NCBI GenBank assembly: GCA_016218965.1
Contig: JACRCP010000217.1
Span: 1 to 33,575, forward strand
Direction of reading: 5' to 3'
DNA from: Deltaproteobacteria bacterium
GTDB lineage: Bacteria; Myxococcota; SpSt-1050; JACRCP01
DNA length: 33,575 nt
Below, one piece after another: positions 16,744 through 29,570 of the stretch. Position 1 is the stretch's first letter, and every line of letters starts with the position of its first letter. The position numbers were made by a program, and so were the translations under genes. Below the pieces are notes generated by a model. The model ran no database searches, had not been told where the DNA came from, and saw only the letters and a program-made list of their open reading frames with translations.

Positions 16744-17895
16744 TCAGACGCCGAGGTGCCGCGAAATCACGATCCGCTGAATCTCGCTTGTGCCTTCGCC
16801 AATCTCCAGAAGCTTCTGGTCCCTGAAGAACCGCTCGACGTGGTATTCTTTCATGAGGCCGTACCCGCCGTGGATCTGCACCGCCTCGGTCGCGACGAAC
16901 TTGAAGACCTCGGAGCAAAAAAGCTTGGCCATGGCGGCCTCTTTGCCGAACGGCTTTCGGTTCTCGCGAAGCCAGCAGGCCTTGTACAGAAGGTTCCTCG
17001 CCGCCTCGATCTGCGTCGCCATATCGGCGAGCTTGAAGGCTATGACTTGGTTCTTGCAGATGGGCCGCCCGAACTGCACGCGCTCCTGCGAGTATCTCAG
17101 GGCCATCTCGAATGCCCCCTGCGCCCCGCCCAGCGCCATTGCGCCAATCGAAAGCCGGCCGCCGTCGAGCGTCTTGAGCATCTGGTGGAAACCCTCGCCG
17201 CGTTTCCCGAGGATGTTTTCCGCCGGCACGCGGCAATCGTCAAAATACAGCTCGGCCGTGTTGCTCGACCGCCACATAAGTTTTCCGTGCATTTCCTTTG
17301 CGACAAAGCCCATTGTCCCGGGCTCAACCAGGATGCACGAGTATTCCTTTTTGCCGTCTTCTTTTTTTCCGGTAACCGCCTGGACTGTCACAACACTGGT
17401 CAGCGGGTTGGCCGCATTCGTGATGAAGATCTTGCTCCCGTTTATCACCCAGCCGTTGTCGTCCGGCAAAGCGCTCGTTTTGGATCCTCCGGCGTCCGAG
17501 CCGGCGTTTGGCTCGGTGAGCCCGAAACCTGCGAGGGCCTGGCCGGTGCAGAGTTTCGGAAGGTACTTCTGCTTCTGCTCGTCGGAGCCGAAGTAGTAGA
17601 TGGGACCGATCCCCAGCGAGTTCCCCGCCGCAACCGTCGCGGCAGCCGACCCGTCGACCCTGGCGACCTCCTCGACGGCGATGATGTACGAGAGGTAGCC
17701 GGCATGGCTCCCGCCGTACTCCTCGGAAACAAACATCCCAAAAAGGCCCATCTCCCCCATCTTTTTGACAAGCGCGGTGTCGAACTCCTCCTTCTCGTCG
17801 AGCTCGACGGCCCGGGGCTTGATCTCGCCCTCGGCAAACTCCCGGATTGATTTGCGGAGCATTTCCTGCTCGGGCGAAAGCTCAAAACTAATCAT
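16744..17895 (-). CDS. acyl-CoA dehydrogenase (short/medium chain type)
   Basis: An FAD flavoenzyme of 383 residues that oxidises acyl-CoA to trans-2-enoyl-CoA and passes electrons to ETF. GFGLTEPNAGSDAG (123-136) and NGSKIFITNA (152-161) are the standard flavin and substrate motifs. GERGEG-like KRGEGFHQML precedes DGGRLSIGAMALGGAQGA. VQIHGGYGLMKEYHVERFFRD leads to IGEGTSEIQR, where Glu367 is the likely catalytic base at the position used by butyryl- and medium-chain enzymes. Length is typical. It is downstream of the FabH gene by 52 bases on the same strand, with GAGGAG before its start. Its stop is 10 bases from that of the convergent cNMP-PilT gene. Confidence 0.95.
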   Translation of the reverse strand: MISFELSPEQEMLRKSIREFAEGEIKPRAVELDEKEEFDTALVKKMGEMGLFGMFVSEEYGGSHAGYLSYIIAVEEVARVDGSAAATVAAGNSLGIGPIYYFGSDEQKQKYLPKLCTGQALAGFGLTEPNAGSDAGGSKTSALPDDNGWVINGSKIFITNAANPLTSVVTVQAVTGKKEDGKKEYSCILVEPGTMGFVAKEMHGKLMWRSSNTAELYFDDCRVPAENILGKRGEGFHQMLKTLDGGRLSIGAMALGGAQGAFEMALRYSQERVQFGRPICKNQVIAFKLADMATQIEAARNLLYKACWLRENRKPFGKEAAMAKLFCSEVFKFVATEAVQIHGGYGLMKEYHVERFFRDQKLLEIGEGTSEIQRIVISRHLGV

Positions 17896-17947
17896 TACTC
17901 GTGCTCCTCGACTCCCCGACTCCCCAACTCATCAACTTCTCACCGCT

Positions 17948-18955
17948 TCACCACCGGATGAGCGCCGCAGCCCATGTGTATCCCGACCCGAACGAGGCGA
18001 TGCAGAGGAGATCGCCCCGCTTCAGGCGTCCCTCCCGCTGCGCCTCGCACACGGCGATCGGTATGCTTGCCGCGGTCGTGTTTCCATACTTTTGGATGTT
18101 GTTAAAGACCTTCGTGTCCGAGAGGCCGAGATGTTCCTGAACGGCCGTGCATATCCGGAGGTTCGCTTGGTGCGGGATGAAGAGGTCGATGTCGCCGATC
18201 TTCAGGCCGGCCCCCGCAAGGCACTCGCCGACCACGGTGGGCATAGCACGCACGGCGTTTACGAAGACCTTTTTCCCGTTCATCGCCGGGTAGTGCTTCC
18301 CGGCATCGAGCATCTCGTGCGTCAGGCGCGGGTTGTACCGGCTCGCCGGCGCCTCGACCCACAAATCCTTTGCGCCGCCGCCGTCCGAGTGAAGTCTTGT
18401 TGCAAGCACTCCCCTGCCCTCGTCGGCCGCGATCGGGCCCAGCACGACGGCGCCCGCTCCGTCGCCGAAGAGGACCGCCACATCGCGCCCGCGGTCCGAG
18501 AAATCCAGCCCGGTCGAGTGGACCTCCGATCCGACGACCAAGACCCGGCGATACTGCCCCGCGCGGATAAACGCGTCGGCCGTCGACAGCCCATAGATGA
18601 ACCCGGAGCACTGGTTCCTGATGTCGATTGCCGGCACGCCGGGTGCCCCCAGGCGCGCCTGCAGCAGGACGCCGCTGCCCGGGAAGTTGTAGTCCGGCGA
18701 AAGCGTAGAAAAAACGATGCAGTCAAGATCTCCGGGCTCGATTCCGGCGTTTCGACAGGCCTCGACCGAAGCCTCGTATGCCAGATCGGCTGCTCCTGTT
18801 TCGCCCTCCACGTAGTGCCGCGTTTTAATCCCGGTGCGCGCGACGATCCACTCATCCGACGTGGTCATTAGCTTTGCCAGGTCGTCGTTTGTGACCACCT
18901 TGGGCGGGACGTACATTCCCGCGCCGAGCACTGCGGCCTTGATATCTGTTCCCAT
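17948..18955 (-). CDS. fabH: 3-oxoacyl-ACP synthase III (FabH-type ketoacyl synthase)
   Basis: A 335-residue thiolase-fold enzyme that condenses an acyl-CoA primer with malonyl-ACP to begin fatty-acid synthesis. The catalytic triad is complete: Cys116 in IRNQCSGF, His262 in PHQANLRI, and Asn292 in KYGNTTAAS. TSDEWIVARTGIKTRH near the N-terminus and the C-terminal SFGSGYTWAAALIRW are FabH hallmarks. The gene begins 10 bases after the gyrB stop, so it is likely in the gyrB operon. FabH paralogues also serve in branched or specialised lipid and polyketide synthesis, and with an acyl-CoA dehydrogenase next to it a special role is possible. Confidence 0.92.
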   Translation of the reverse strand: MGTDIKAAVLGAGMYVPPKVVTNDDLAKLMTTSDEWIVARTGIKTRHYVEGETGAADLAYEASVEACRNAGIEPGDLDCIVFSTLSPDYNFPGSGVLLQARLGAPGVPAIDIRNQCSGFIYGLSTADAFIRAGQYRRVLVVGSEVHSTGLDFSDRGRDVAVLFGDGAGAVVLGPIAADEGRGVLATRLHSDGGGAKDLWVEAPASRYNPRLTHEMLDAGKHYPAMNGKKVFVNAVRAMPTVVGECLAGAGLKIGDIDLFIPHQANLRICTAVQEHLGLSDTKVFNNIQKYGNTTAASIPIAVCEAQREGRLKRGDLLCIASFGSGYTWAAALIRW

Positions 18956-18965
18956 TTGCCCCTTC

Positions 18966-22588
<3,623 letters not shown>

Positions 22589-22877
22589 GCCTTTCCCCTT
22601 TCACTTTGTGCGAGCGCTCTTCAAGCTTCCTAAGACTCTTCTTAGGATAAGAGTGTTTAAAAGAAGTAGAAGCCGTTGCAGTAGATGCTGTGGACATGTT
22701 CAAAAACGGCCATCTATCAATGACCACACGGGTTTTCCAGGCACCAAGCCTGTCTGCAACAGGACCCCAACTACCGCGGTTACCCACAGCGCCACGTATT
22801 TAATCCACAAAAGGTTGCTTTTTCAACAAGTTTCGACAGGGGATAAGTCACAGAAATGCGGTTTTTGCCTTCTTTAT
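22589..22877. other. putative oriC with DnaA-box-like sequences
   Basis: The 289-base dnaA-dnaN spacer is AT-richer than its flanks. DnaA-box-like 9-mers, against TTATCCACA or its complement, are TTACCCACA (22780-22788, one mismatch), TAATCCACA (22801-22809, one mismatch), and three with two mismatches: TTAGGATAA (22642-22650), TGTGGACAT (22689-22697) and AGGGGATAA (22838-22846). A perfect hairpin CCTAAGA/TCTTAGG lies at 22629-22646. AT-rich stretches at 22815-22835 and 22865-22880 could serve for unwinding. No SeqA or other regulator sites were recognised. Function is inferred from position and box density. Confidence 0.6.
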
Positions 22878-24236
22878 TTACAAACTCATAAGGCGTGTTT
22901 CGATGTCTCCGATGGTGCCGGCGAACTTCGCCTCTTTTGCGAGACGAGTCTCGACCTTTCGGACGGAGCTGATGACCGTCGAGTGGTCCTTGCCACCAAA
23001 ATGGCTCCCTATGTCTGGAAACGACATTTTGAGGTGTTTGCGGCAGAGGTACATGGCAACCTGACGCGGCTCAGTAACGAGTTTGTGACGCCGGTGAGAC
23101 TTGAGATCCTGCGGCCGGACATTAAAGAAGAGCGACACAACCCGGATGATCTCTTCGGCAGTAAGGATTCTTTCCTTCTTGCTTCGGATGGTACGGATGG
23201 CCTCTCGTGCGGTGTCGAGATCGACGGTGGTTTTGGTGAGGTTGGCGAGCGCGTCGATGTGATGAAGAGCACCTTCGAGCTCGCGTACATTCGACTCGAC
23301 GTTTTCGGCAATGAGATCGACAATCTCGTCCGGAACGTAGATTGCCGACTCCTTTGCCTTGTGTCTCAGGATGTCCTTGCGGGTTGGCAGGTCCGGTTCC
23401 TTGATCTGTACAATGAGACCTCCCTGGAAACGTGAAACAAGCCGGTCTTCGAGGCCGTGAATCTCCTTGGGGAAACGGTCCGAGGTGATGACGAGCCGCT
23501 TGCCGGTCTCGTAGAGGTCGTTGAATGTATGGAAGAACTCCTCCTGCGTAGCATCCTTGTTGCCGGATATGAACTGTATGTCGTCCACGAGCAGAATGTC
23601 GCAGTTCCTTCGGTAGCGTTCGCGAAACTCCTTCATTCCGGACTGTTTGTCCTGAGGCCGTGTTGCGCTTACGTACTGGTTGAGGAAGTCCTCGCTTGTA
23701 ACATAGACGATGCTCCGTTCTGTGCCGCGGCTTTCGAAAAAATGGTGACCGATGGCATGGAGAAGGTGGGTCTTTCCCAGGCCGGTGCCGCCGTGTATGT
23801 AGAGCGGGTTGTAGCGGCAGTCCGGGTCAGATGCTATTGAGATCGCCGCCGAGTGGGCCAGGCGGTTGCTGTCGCCCACCACGAAGCGATCAAAGCTGTA
23901 GCTCTCGTTCAGGCGCGGATGCCGCCGCCTGGTTTCGGGAACCAGGGCTGCGCCGGCTGGGGGCGTCAGCGCAGGAACGGGCGTGTTGTCCTCGGGCAGG
24001 AGCTCAAATTTGAACGCCGGCGTCTTTCCCGAAAGCTTCTCGAGATCCGCGGCCAGGAGAGGCAGGTAGTTGTCCGAGAACCACTCAATGAAAAACTTGC
24101 TCGGCACACCCAGGATCCAGACTGCATCGTCGGCGCGGAGGAGGCGTACCTGGCCCGACCAGATCTTGAACTGCTGGGGCCGCTCCCTGCTGAATCGCGC
24201 CAGGGCCTCGTTCCATGTCCTGATTGGCTCGTCCAC
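22878..24236 (-). CDS. dnaA: chromosomal replication initiator protein DnaA
   Basis: Initiates replication by binding DnaA boxes and opening the origin. The 452-residue protein has domain I (about 1-80), a short linker, the AAA+ domain with Walker A GGTGLGKT (149-156), Walker B ILLVDDIQF (214-222), ITSDRFP (250-256) and GLEDRLVSRF (261-270), and domain IV with the signature CRKHLKMSFPDIGSHFGGKD (398-417) ending in HSTVI. The start codon is GTG with no visible ribosome site; a promoter 9-37 bases upstream suggests a leaderless or near-leaderless mRNA. The pyrophosphatase gene is divergent. Confidence 0.97.
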   Translation of the reverse strand: MDEPIRTWNEALARFSRERPQQFKIWSGQVRLLRADDAVWILGVPSKFFIEWFSDNYLPLLAADLEKLSGKTPAFKFELLPEDNTPVPALTPPAGAALVPETRRRHPRLNESYSFDRFVVGDSNRLAHSAAISIASDPDCRYNPLYIHGGTGLGKTHLLHAIGHHFFESRGTERSIVYVTSEDFLNQYVSATRPQDKQSGMKEFRERYRRNCDILLVDDIQFISGNKDATQEEFFHTFNDLYETGKRLVITSDRFPKEIHGLEDRLVSRFQGGLIVQIKEPDLPTRKDILRHKAKESAIYVPDEIVDLIAENVESNVRELEGALHHIDALANLTKTTVDLDTAREAIRTIRSKKERILTAEEIIRVVSLFFNVRPQDLKSHRRHKLVTEPRQVAMYLCRKHLKMSFPDIGSHFGGKDHSTVISSVRKVETRLAKEAKFAGTIGDIETRLMSL

Positions 24237-24244
24237 GGCCCGGG

Positions 24245-24273
24245 AAGCTAGCCGTTCTCACTATCTATGTCAA
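24245..24273 (-). promoter_or_regulatory. promoter of dnaA
   Basis: On the minus strand, TTGACA (24268-24273) and TAGCTT (24245-24250) are separated by 17 bases. The predicted start point is at about 24238, two bases from the GTG codon, and no Shine-Dalgarno sequence lies between. Confidence 0.5.
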
Positions 24274-24420
24274 CGCCGATTCGGCCGGTCCCGTCGGGTT
24301 TCTTTCAGCCACGATCTCCGGCCAACGAGTCGAGGATGGCAAAGACAACTTGACGGCACATATCAGACAGATGGATTACTGCAATAAACCAAATCAATGA
24401 CAGATCCGGGGGCTTTTCGC

Positions 24421-24449
24421 TTGACTCCGCTACGGGGCCACGATACAAG
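24421..24449 (+). promoter_or_regulatory. promoter of the pyrophosphatase gene
   Basis: TTGACT (24421-24426) and TACAAG (24444-24449) are separated by 17 bases, about 59 bases before the start codon. A TGTGG/CCACA inverted repeat lies between the promoter and the ribosome site. Confidence 0.4.
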
Positions 24450-24507
24450 ACGCACCGCATGTTTTTCGACCGCTGTGGAGCGGCCACATCCGTCCAAAGG
24501 AGGCACA

Positions 24508-26964
24508 ATGGGTAGCGGTGGACTGAGGGGTCCGGTGCGCGGGGGGAGCAGCGTGCCCGCCTGCCTTGCTCCTGCAATCATTTTCATCTCGATCGCGCTT
24601 CTGAGCCCGCTCGTGTATGCCAGCGAGGCCGAGCTCAAGCTCCCGGACCTCAAGACGGTCAACTTCATGGGGGTGCCGGGTTCCACGCTCCTCTGGATTG
24701 GCTTCTTCATCTGCCTGGGCGGCATGCTCTTCGGGCTGGTCCAATTCATGCAGATACGGAAGCTCCCGGTTCACAAGGCGATGCTCGAGATCTCGGAGCT
24801 CATCTACGAAACCTGCAAGACGTACCTTGTCACGCAGGGCAAGTTCATCGCCATCCTGTGGGCGTTCATTGCGGTCATCATGGTCGTGTACTTCGGGGTC
24901 CTCTCGCACACGCCGGCGTTTCAAGTGATCATTATAGTCCTGTTTTCCATTGTCGGGATCCTCGGGAGCTACTCGGTGGCGTGGTTCGGCATCCGGATCA
25001 ACACGCACGCTAACTCGCGTACGGCGTTTGCCGCGCTTGCGGGCAAGCCGTACCCGACCAACGCGATCCCGCTCAAGTCCGGCATGAGTATTGGCATGCT
25101 GCTAATATCGGTCGAGCTCGTCATCATGCTCTTCATCCTGCTGGTCATCCCGGGCGACTATGCCGGCCCATGCTTCATCGGCTTCGCCATAGGCGAGTCG
25201 CTGGGCGCCGCAGCCCTCCGCATCGCGGGCGGGATCTTCACCAAAATCGCCGACATCGGCTCGGACCTGATGAAGATCGTCTTCAAGATCAAGGAGGACG
25301 ATGCGCGGAACCCCGGCGTCATCGCCGACTGCACCGGCGACAACGCAGGCGACTCTGTCGGCCCCACCGCCGACGGGTTTGAGACCTACGGCGTGACCGG
25401 CGTTGCGCTCATCACTTTCATCGTGCTGGCCGTCAGCATCGTGACGGTCCAGATCCAGCTCCTGGTGTGGATATTCGTCATGCGCGTCGGGATGATCGTT
25501 ACGAGCGCGCTCTCGTACGGCATCAACACTGTGATAGCCAAAGCCAAGTACGGGAATGCCGAGAAGTTCAACTTCGAGATGCCGCTCACGACGCTTGTCT
25601 GGATCACCTCGTTCGTTTCGATAGCGATGACCTATGTCCTCTCGGCGGTGCTGGTCCCGGACCTGAACGGCGACAAGACGCTCTGGTGGAAGCTCGCCAC
25701 GATCATCACGTGCGGGACGCTCGCCGGGGCCATCATCCCCGAGCTGGTGAAGGTGTTCACCTCCACGAACTCGCGGCATGTGCGCGAGTGCGTCGCGGCC
25801 GCCAAGGAGGGCGGGGCGTCGCTCAACATCCTGTCGGGCTTCGTGGCCGGCAATTTCTCGGCGTACTGGCTGGGGATTTCGATCATCGGCCTGATGGCGA
25901 TCGCATACATCGTGTCAACGTTCGGCCTCGACGGCATCATGGTCTATCCGGCGGTGTTCGCGTTCGGCCTTGTTGCCTTCGGCTTCCTCGGCATGGGCCC
26001 GGTGACGATCGCGGTGGATTCCTACGGGCCGGTCACGGACAACGCCCAGTCCGTGTACGAGCTCTCGACGATCGAGACAATCCCCGGCATCAAGGAGGAC
26101 GTCAAGAAGACCTTCGGCTTCGAGCCGAACTTCGAGCGCGCCAAGGAGCACCTTGAGGAGAACGACGGCGCCGGCAACACATTCAAGGCGACGGCAAAAC
26201 CGGTGCTCATCGGCACTGCGGTTGTGGGTGCGACGACGCTCATCTTCGCGATCATCCAGCTCTTGGGACAAAAGTACGGGTGGGGGGGGAAAACGGGCGT
26301 CAACCTCGGCCTCTCCATCCTCAACCCGCTGTTCCTCCTGGGCCTCATCACCGGCGGCGCGGTTATCTACTGGTTCACCGGCGCGGCCACACAGGCGGTT
26401 TCCACCGGGGCATACCGGGCGGTCGAGTTCATCAAGAGGAACATCAAGCTCGAGGGCGGCGGCGAGAAGGCATCGGTCTCCGACAGCAAGAAGGTCGTCG
26501 AGATCTGCACCCAGTACGCCCAGAAGGGCATGTTCAACATCTTCCTTGGGGTCTTTTTCTCGACGCTCGCGTTCGCGTGCCTCAACCACTACTACTTCAT
26601 CGGGTACCTCATCTCGATCGCCGTCTTCGGCCTCTACCAGGCCATCTTCATGGCCAACGCGGGCGGCGCGTGGGACAACGCCAAGAAACTCGTCGAAACC
26701 GAGCTCAACATGAAGGGCACACCGCTCCATGACGCGACCGTCGTCGGCGACACGGTAGGCGACCCCTTCAAGGACACCTCGTCGGTCGCGATGAACCCGG
26801 TCATCAAGTTTACCACGCTCTTCGGCCTCCTCGCGGTGGAGATGGCCATCACGATCCCCGACGACATGTCGATGCTCAAGTATGTCCTCGCGGGTGTTTT
26901 CTACCTGCTCTCCACAGTCTTTGTGTTCCGCTCGTTCTACAGCATGCGGATCAAGTCCGACTAA
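24508..26964 (+). CDS. hppA: membrane-bound proton/sodium-translocating pyrophosphatase
   Basis: An integral membrane ion pump that hydrolyses pyrophosphate, 818 residues with about 16 hydrophobic helices. AAGGAGG precedes the ATG at 24508; an in-frame extension to 24397 crosses the promoter and is rejected. Family motifs are RNPGVIADCTGDNAGDSVGP, GPVTDNAQSVYE, GGAWDNAKK and VVGDTVGDPFKDTS. The usual DVGADLVGKVE segment is replaced by DIGSDLMKIVF, and FETYG follows GPTADG, which marks a divergent subgroup. NTFKATAK has Lys at the position that distinguishes potassium-independent from potassium-dependent enzymes, so K+ independence is inferred. Pumped ion (H+ or Na+) is not clear. Confidence 0.93.
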   Translation: MGSGGLRGPVRGGSSVPACLAPAIIFISIALLSPLVYASEAELKLPDLKTVNFMGVPGSTLLWIGFFICLGGMLFGLVQFMQIRKLPVHKAMLEISELIYETCKTYLVTQGKFIAILWAFIAVIMVVYFGVLSHTPAFQVIIIVLFSIVGILGSYSVAWFGIRINTHANSRTAFAALAGKPYPTNAIPLKSGMSIGMLLISVELVIMLFILLVIPGDYAGPCFIGFAIGESLGAAALRIAGGIFTKIADIGSDLMKIVFKIKEDDARNPGVIADCTGDNAGDSVGPTADGFETYGVTGVALITFIVLAVSIVTVQIQLLVWIFVMRVGMIVTSALSYGINTVIAKAKYGNAEKFNFEMPLTTLVWITSFVSIAMTYVLSAVLVPDLNGDKTLWWKLATIITCGTLAGAIIPELVKVFTSTNSRHVRECVAAAKEGGASLNILSGFVAGNFSAYWLGISIIGLMAIAYIVSTFGLDGIMVYPAVFAFGLVAFGFLGMGPVTIAVDSYGPVTDNAQSVYELSTIETIPGIKEDVKKTFGFEPNFERAKEHLEENDGAGNTFKATAKPVLIGTAVVGATTLIFAIIQLLGQKYGWGGKTGVNLGLSILNPLFLLGLITGGAVIYWFTGAATQAVSTGAYRAVEFIKRNIKLEGGGEKASVSDSKKVVEICTQYAQKGMFNIFLGVFFSTLAFACLNHYYFIGYLISIAVFGLYQAIFMANAGGAWDNAKKLVETELNMKGTPLHDATVVGDTVGDPFKDTSSVAMNPVIKFTTLFGLLAVEMAITIPDDMSMLKYVLAGVFYLLSTVFVFRSFYSMRIKSD

Positions 26965-26987
26965 AAGATCCTCCCGTCCGGCCGAGT

Positions 26988-27023
26988 AACCCAAGGCCCC
27001 TCCCCGCGGAGGGGCCTTGGGTT
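26988..27023. terminator. strong bidirectional intrinsic terminator
   Basis: A perfect 16-bp stem (26988-27003 with 27008-27023; arms begin AACCCAAGG and end CCTTGGGTT) closes a CCGC loop. It is followed by a short T run (27022-27024) on the plus strand and preceded by AA on the other. It lies 23 bases after the pyrophosphatase stop and 35 bases before the stop of the convergent lipoprotein gene. Confidence 0.85.
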
Positions 27024-27058
27024 TGGTGGATTCCGGGCGCGCCCCGGTCGCCATGGCG

Positions 27059-29362
27059 TCAGGGAACCGTCTCCGGGTGGATCGGGTTCGGGGCGGCGAG
27101 GATTACGGTTGGTTTGCCCTCGGCGGTGCTCTCGTACGCGACGGTGCGACCCGTCAACGAGAGGATTGGGACCCCGCAGTGGGCCGCCACGGGCGCCCGA
27201 ACGTCGTCGACGTCGAGCATCGCGAGCCTTCTGGTGGCCGTGTCGAAGACCCAGCAGTGCCTGAACCCTTCGGACTCACCCTCGTTCTCGCGTACGAACG
27301 CGACGTAGAGGCCGTCGGGTGAGAACGAGACATTTTGAGTGGTGTTCTTTGAAGCGGTGCCGTCGGCCAACGGGCTTGCGAGCGACGTCACACCGCCCGC
27401 CTTAATGACACCATCGGAGTCCGGATCCCGATCGCGCATGTAGAGGTCGTATCCGTACAGGCCATTGGTGTCGCCGGGAACGAAAGGAATGTCCGTGTAC
27501 ATGAAGGCGATGGACGGATCGAGCGGTACGATCCAGACCGCGCCGAAAGATCGGATCCCGGACGACGCAAGGCCGTCGGTACCGACGCTGAGGAGCGTAG
27601 CGGGACCTCCGGAGACGTTCGCAACGTAGAAGTCGGCGGCGTCATTGGTGTCGGCCTCGGCCAGTTTCACGGACGTCTGGAAGCTCGCCCGCTGGCCCCA
27701 CCAGTCCAAGGAAACAAACGGCTGCGGATGCGCCTCGGGAAGAGCGGGCAAGAGAGGGGCCGGCTGCGTGTCGGGAGGATCGCTGAGCCTGATGATCAGC
27801 GGGGGGGAGGAAATGGACTCGTCAGACGCGGCGACGATCTCCCCGGACCCGGAGATCGCGCGCACTCCCGAGGCATCACCACCGGGCAGCACCTGGCGAA
27901 TCCCGGTGACCGAGTTCGTCGCTGGGTCGAACCGGCCCACGTAGGCCTCGATTCGCCCCCCATCGAGGGCGTGGAAGGAAACAGTGGTGCCCGAACGGGA
28001 CATGCTCCCGTAGAACGAATCGTTCGTCGCGGGATCACCTGCCGGAGTGCGGTTCACTGCGAGCGGCGGCCTGAGATCGGCCGTGGAGGGCCTGGCGGGC
28101 ACAGTGCCGCCGTCCGCCGCCGCCCGCTGGGCGGCCGAGATCACCATGACGGCCTCGCGCTGTGTGCCGCCGCGCGTGTCCACCAACACCTGACAGCCGT
28201 TGTAACCGGTCAACGATCCCTGGGGCGGTGAATCACCGGTTGGAAAGATCTGTGTAGCCCGCGAAACCGCCAACTCGCCGTCGGGCGAGCACGCCGGCTC
28301 GGGAGCGGTGGTACTGGCGAGGCAGTTCTTTCTGAACGTTCTGGCTGCCAACCCAGAATGGTCGCAGTTGGCGTACATGACGAGTACACCTTCACTCGGG
28401 CCGGTGTTGCACTGCCATGAGCCGGTGAAGGTGTCGCTGTCTCCAGGCCGCAGAGAGGTCCCACCATAATCTCCGCTGGGCCATTCCACGGTGATCGGCC
28501 CAAGCTCCGTTGCTACCTTAACTCTGCACCCGAACACCCTATCCACCTGCACGATGTCTCGGATAGAAATGGTAGCGGTGAACGGGTTCACTGTTCCGAC
28601 CTCGGCATCGAACGGCCCGCCATTGGCCCACAGATAAATCCCGAAAGCGTCCGTGATCACGAAGTGATCCGACAGGTGCGAGACCTCGGCCACCACCGCC
28701 CCCGAGCCATCCTCCCCGAGAGTGAGCCGTGTCTCCTCAGCAGCCACCTCAATGCCAGCGCCTGTGGAATAAGATGCCAAGTTGAGCAACGGAACGCCGT
28801 TTTCGGTAGTCAGCCCCGCGATCGTCGCTGCCGAAAGCCGGATTGTCAGGGTCGCCGGCACGAGGAACGCAAGCCCGTCCGGTTGAATGTCGTAGACGAT
28901 CCCTACGGGGTCGCGCTCGGCGATCTCTAAAGGCAGGACATCGTTCGGAACACCAACGACGCTCACTACGGTGTCCGCGGCCAGCGCGCCGGCCGGGATC
29001 TCGAGCGTCAGCATGCCGTCGGCGCTGACGAGTGTGCCGCCTGCGGCCGCGGTCACAACAAGGGTTGCCGCGCCGCCGTCGATCCCTGTGTCGCCGCCGC
29101 CGCCCGCGTCGTCGGCGCCTCCGTCGGCAACGCCACCCGCGTCATTGACGCCACCGGTGTCGCCACCGCCTCCGATGTCGGGGTCGCTGCCCGAGTCGCT
29201 GCCGCCACCTGCATCTTGAGGTCCACCTTTGTCGCCGCCGCCACCGGCGTCAGAGAAGCCGGTCCCCCCAGCGGCGTCCCCACTGCCGCCGCCGCAGGCG
29301 ATGAGGGTCAAAAAGGCAACGGCTGCCGAAATGCGACCGAGTTCGACGAATGCAGTTTTCAT
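27059..29362 (-). CDS. large lipoprotein with Gly/Asp-rich linker, ZU5-like domain and beta-propeller-like C-terminus
   Basis: A 767-residue predicted surface lipoprotein of unknown function. The ATG at 29362 has GAAGAGGAG upstream; an in-frame ATG at 29386 has no such site. The signal sequence ends in LIAC, giving a lipid-modified Cys. About 75 residues of Gly, Asp, Ala and Ser follow. A ZU5-like domain comes next (GGTLVSADGMLTLEIPAGAL, then TVVSVVGV). The middle part has several Cys and no recognised domain. The C-terminal half has repeats like WD40/PD40 blades: GSMSRSGTTVSFHALDGG, AISGSGEIVAASDES, NVSFSPDGLYVAFVREN, SLTGRTVAYESTAEG. Such propellers often bind proteins or polymers. It converges on hppA across the terminator. 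Confidence 0.8.
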   Translation of the reverse strand: MKTAFVELGRISAAVAFLTLIACGGGSGDAAGGTGFSDAGGGGDKGGPQDAGGGSDSGSDPDIGGGGDTGGVNDAGGVADGGADDAGGGGDTGIDGGAATLVVTAAAGGTLVSADGMLTLEIPAGALAADTVVSVVGVPNDVLPLEIAERDPVGIVYDIQPDGLAFLVPATLTIRLSAATIAGLTTENGVPLLNLASYSTGAGIEVAAEETRLTLGEDGSGAVVAEVSHLSDHFVITDAFGIYLWANGGPFDAEVGTVNPFTATISIRDIVQVDRVFGCRVKVATELGPITVEWPSGDYGGTSLRPGDSDTFTGSWQCNTGPSEGVLVMYANCDHSGLAARTFRKNCLASTTAPEPACSPDGELAVSRATQIFPTGDSPPQGSLTGYNGCQVLVDTRGGTQREAVMVISAAQRAAADGGTVPARPSTADLRPPLAVNRTPAGDPATNDSFYGSMSRSGTTVSFHALDGGRIEAYVGRFDPATNSVTGIRQVLPGGDASGVRAISGSGEIVAASDESISSPPLIIRLSDPPDTQPAPLLPALPEAHPQPFVSLDWWGQRASFQTSVKLAEADTNDAADFYVANVSGGPATLLSVGTDGLASSGIRSFGAVWIVPLDPSIAFMYTDIPFVPGDTNGLYGYDLYMRDRDPDSDGVIKAGGVTSLASPLADGTASKNTTQNVSFSPDGLYVAFVRENEGESEGFRHCWVFDTATRRLAMLDVDDVRAPVAAHCGVPILSLTGRTVAYESTAEGKPTVILAAPNPIHPETVP

Positions 29363-29570
29363 TTTGGTCTCCTCTTCACTTTTCATGTCCCCATGTTATC
29401 GCCGTCGCGCCGGCCAGAGTCATTTCAAGACCCGTGCCATCGCCCGAGCGTGGGCGGAGGCGAAAAAATGTTCTCTGAAAACGTGGCGCGGGCGGCGCGG
29501 GCGTCCCCGGAGGCGTCCCGCAGCCGTCCCGTCTGCGGTACGTGGAAGCGATCGGCCTGGCGGCGCCGGA

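Noticed and set aside
22629..22646. perfect hairpin as terminator of dnaA
   Set aside because: No U-run follows on the minus strand; it is better viewed as part of the origin spacer.
25915..27054. 379-codon minus-strand frame opposite hppA
   Set aside because: Antisense shadow rich in charged residues; it also runs through the intrinsic terminator.
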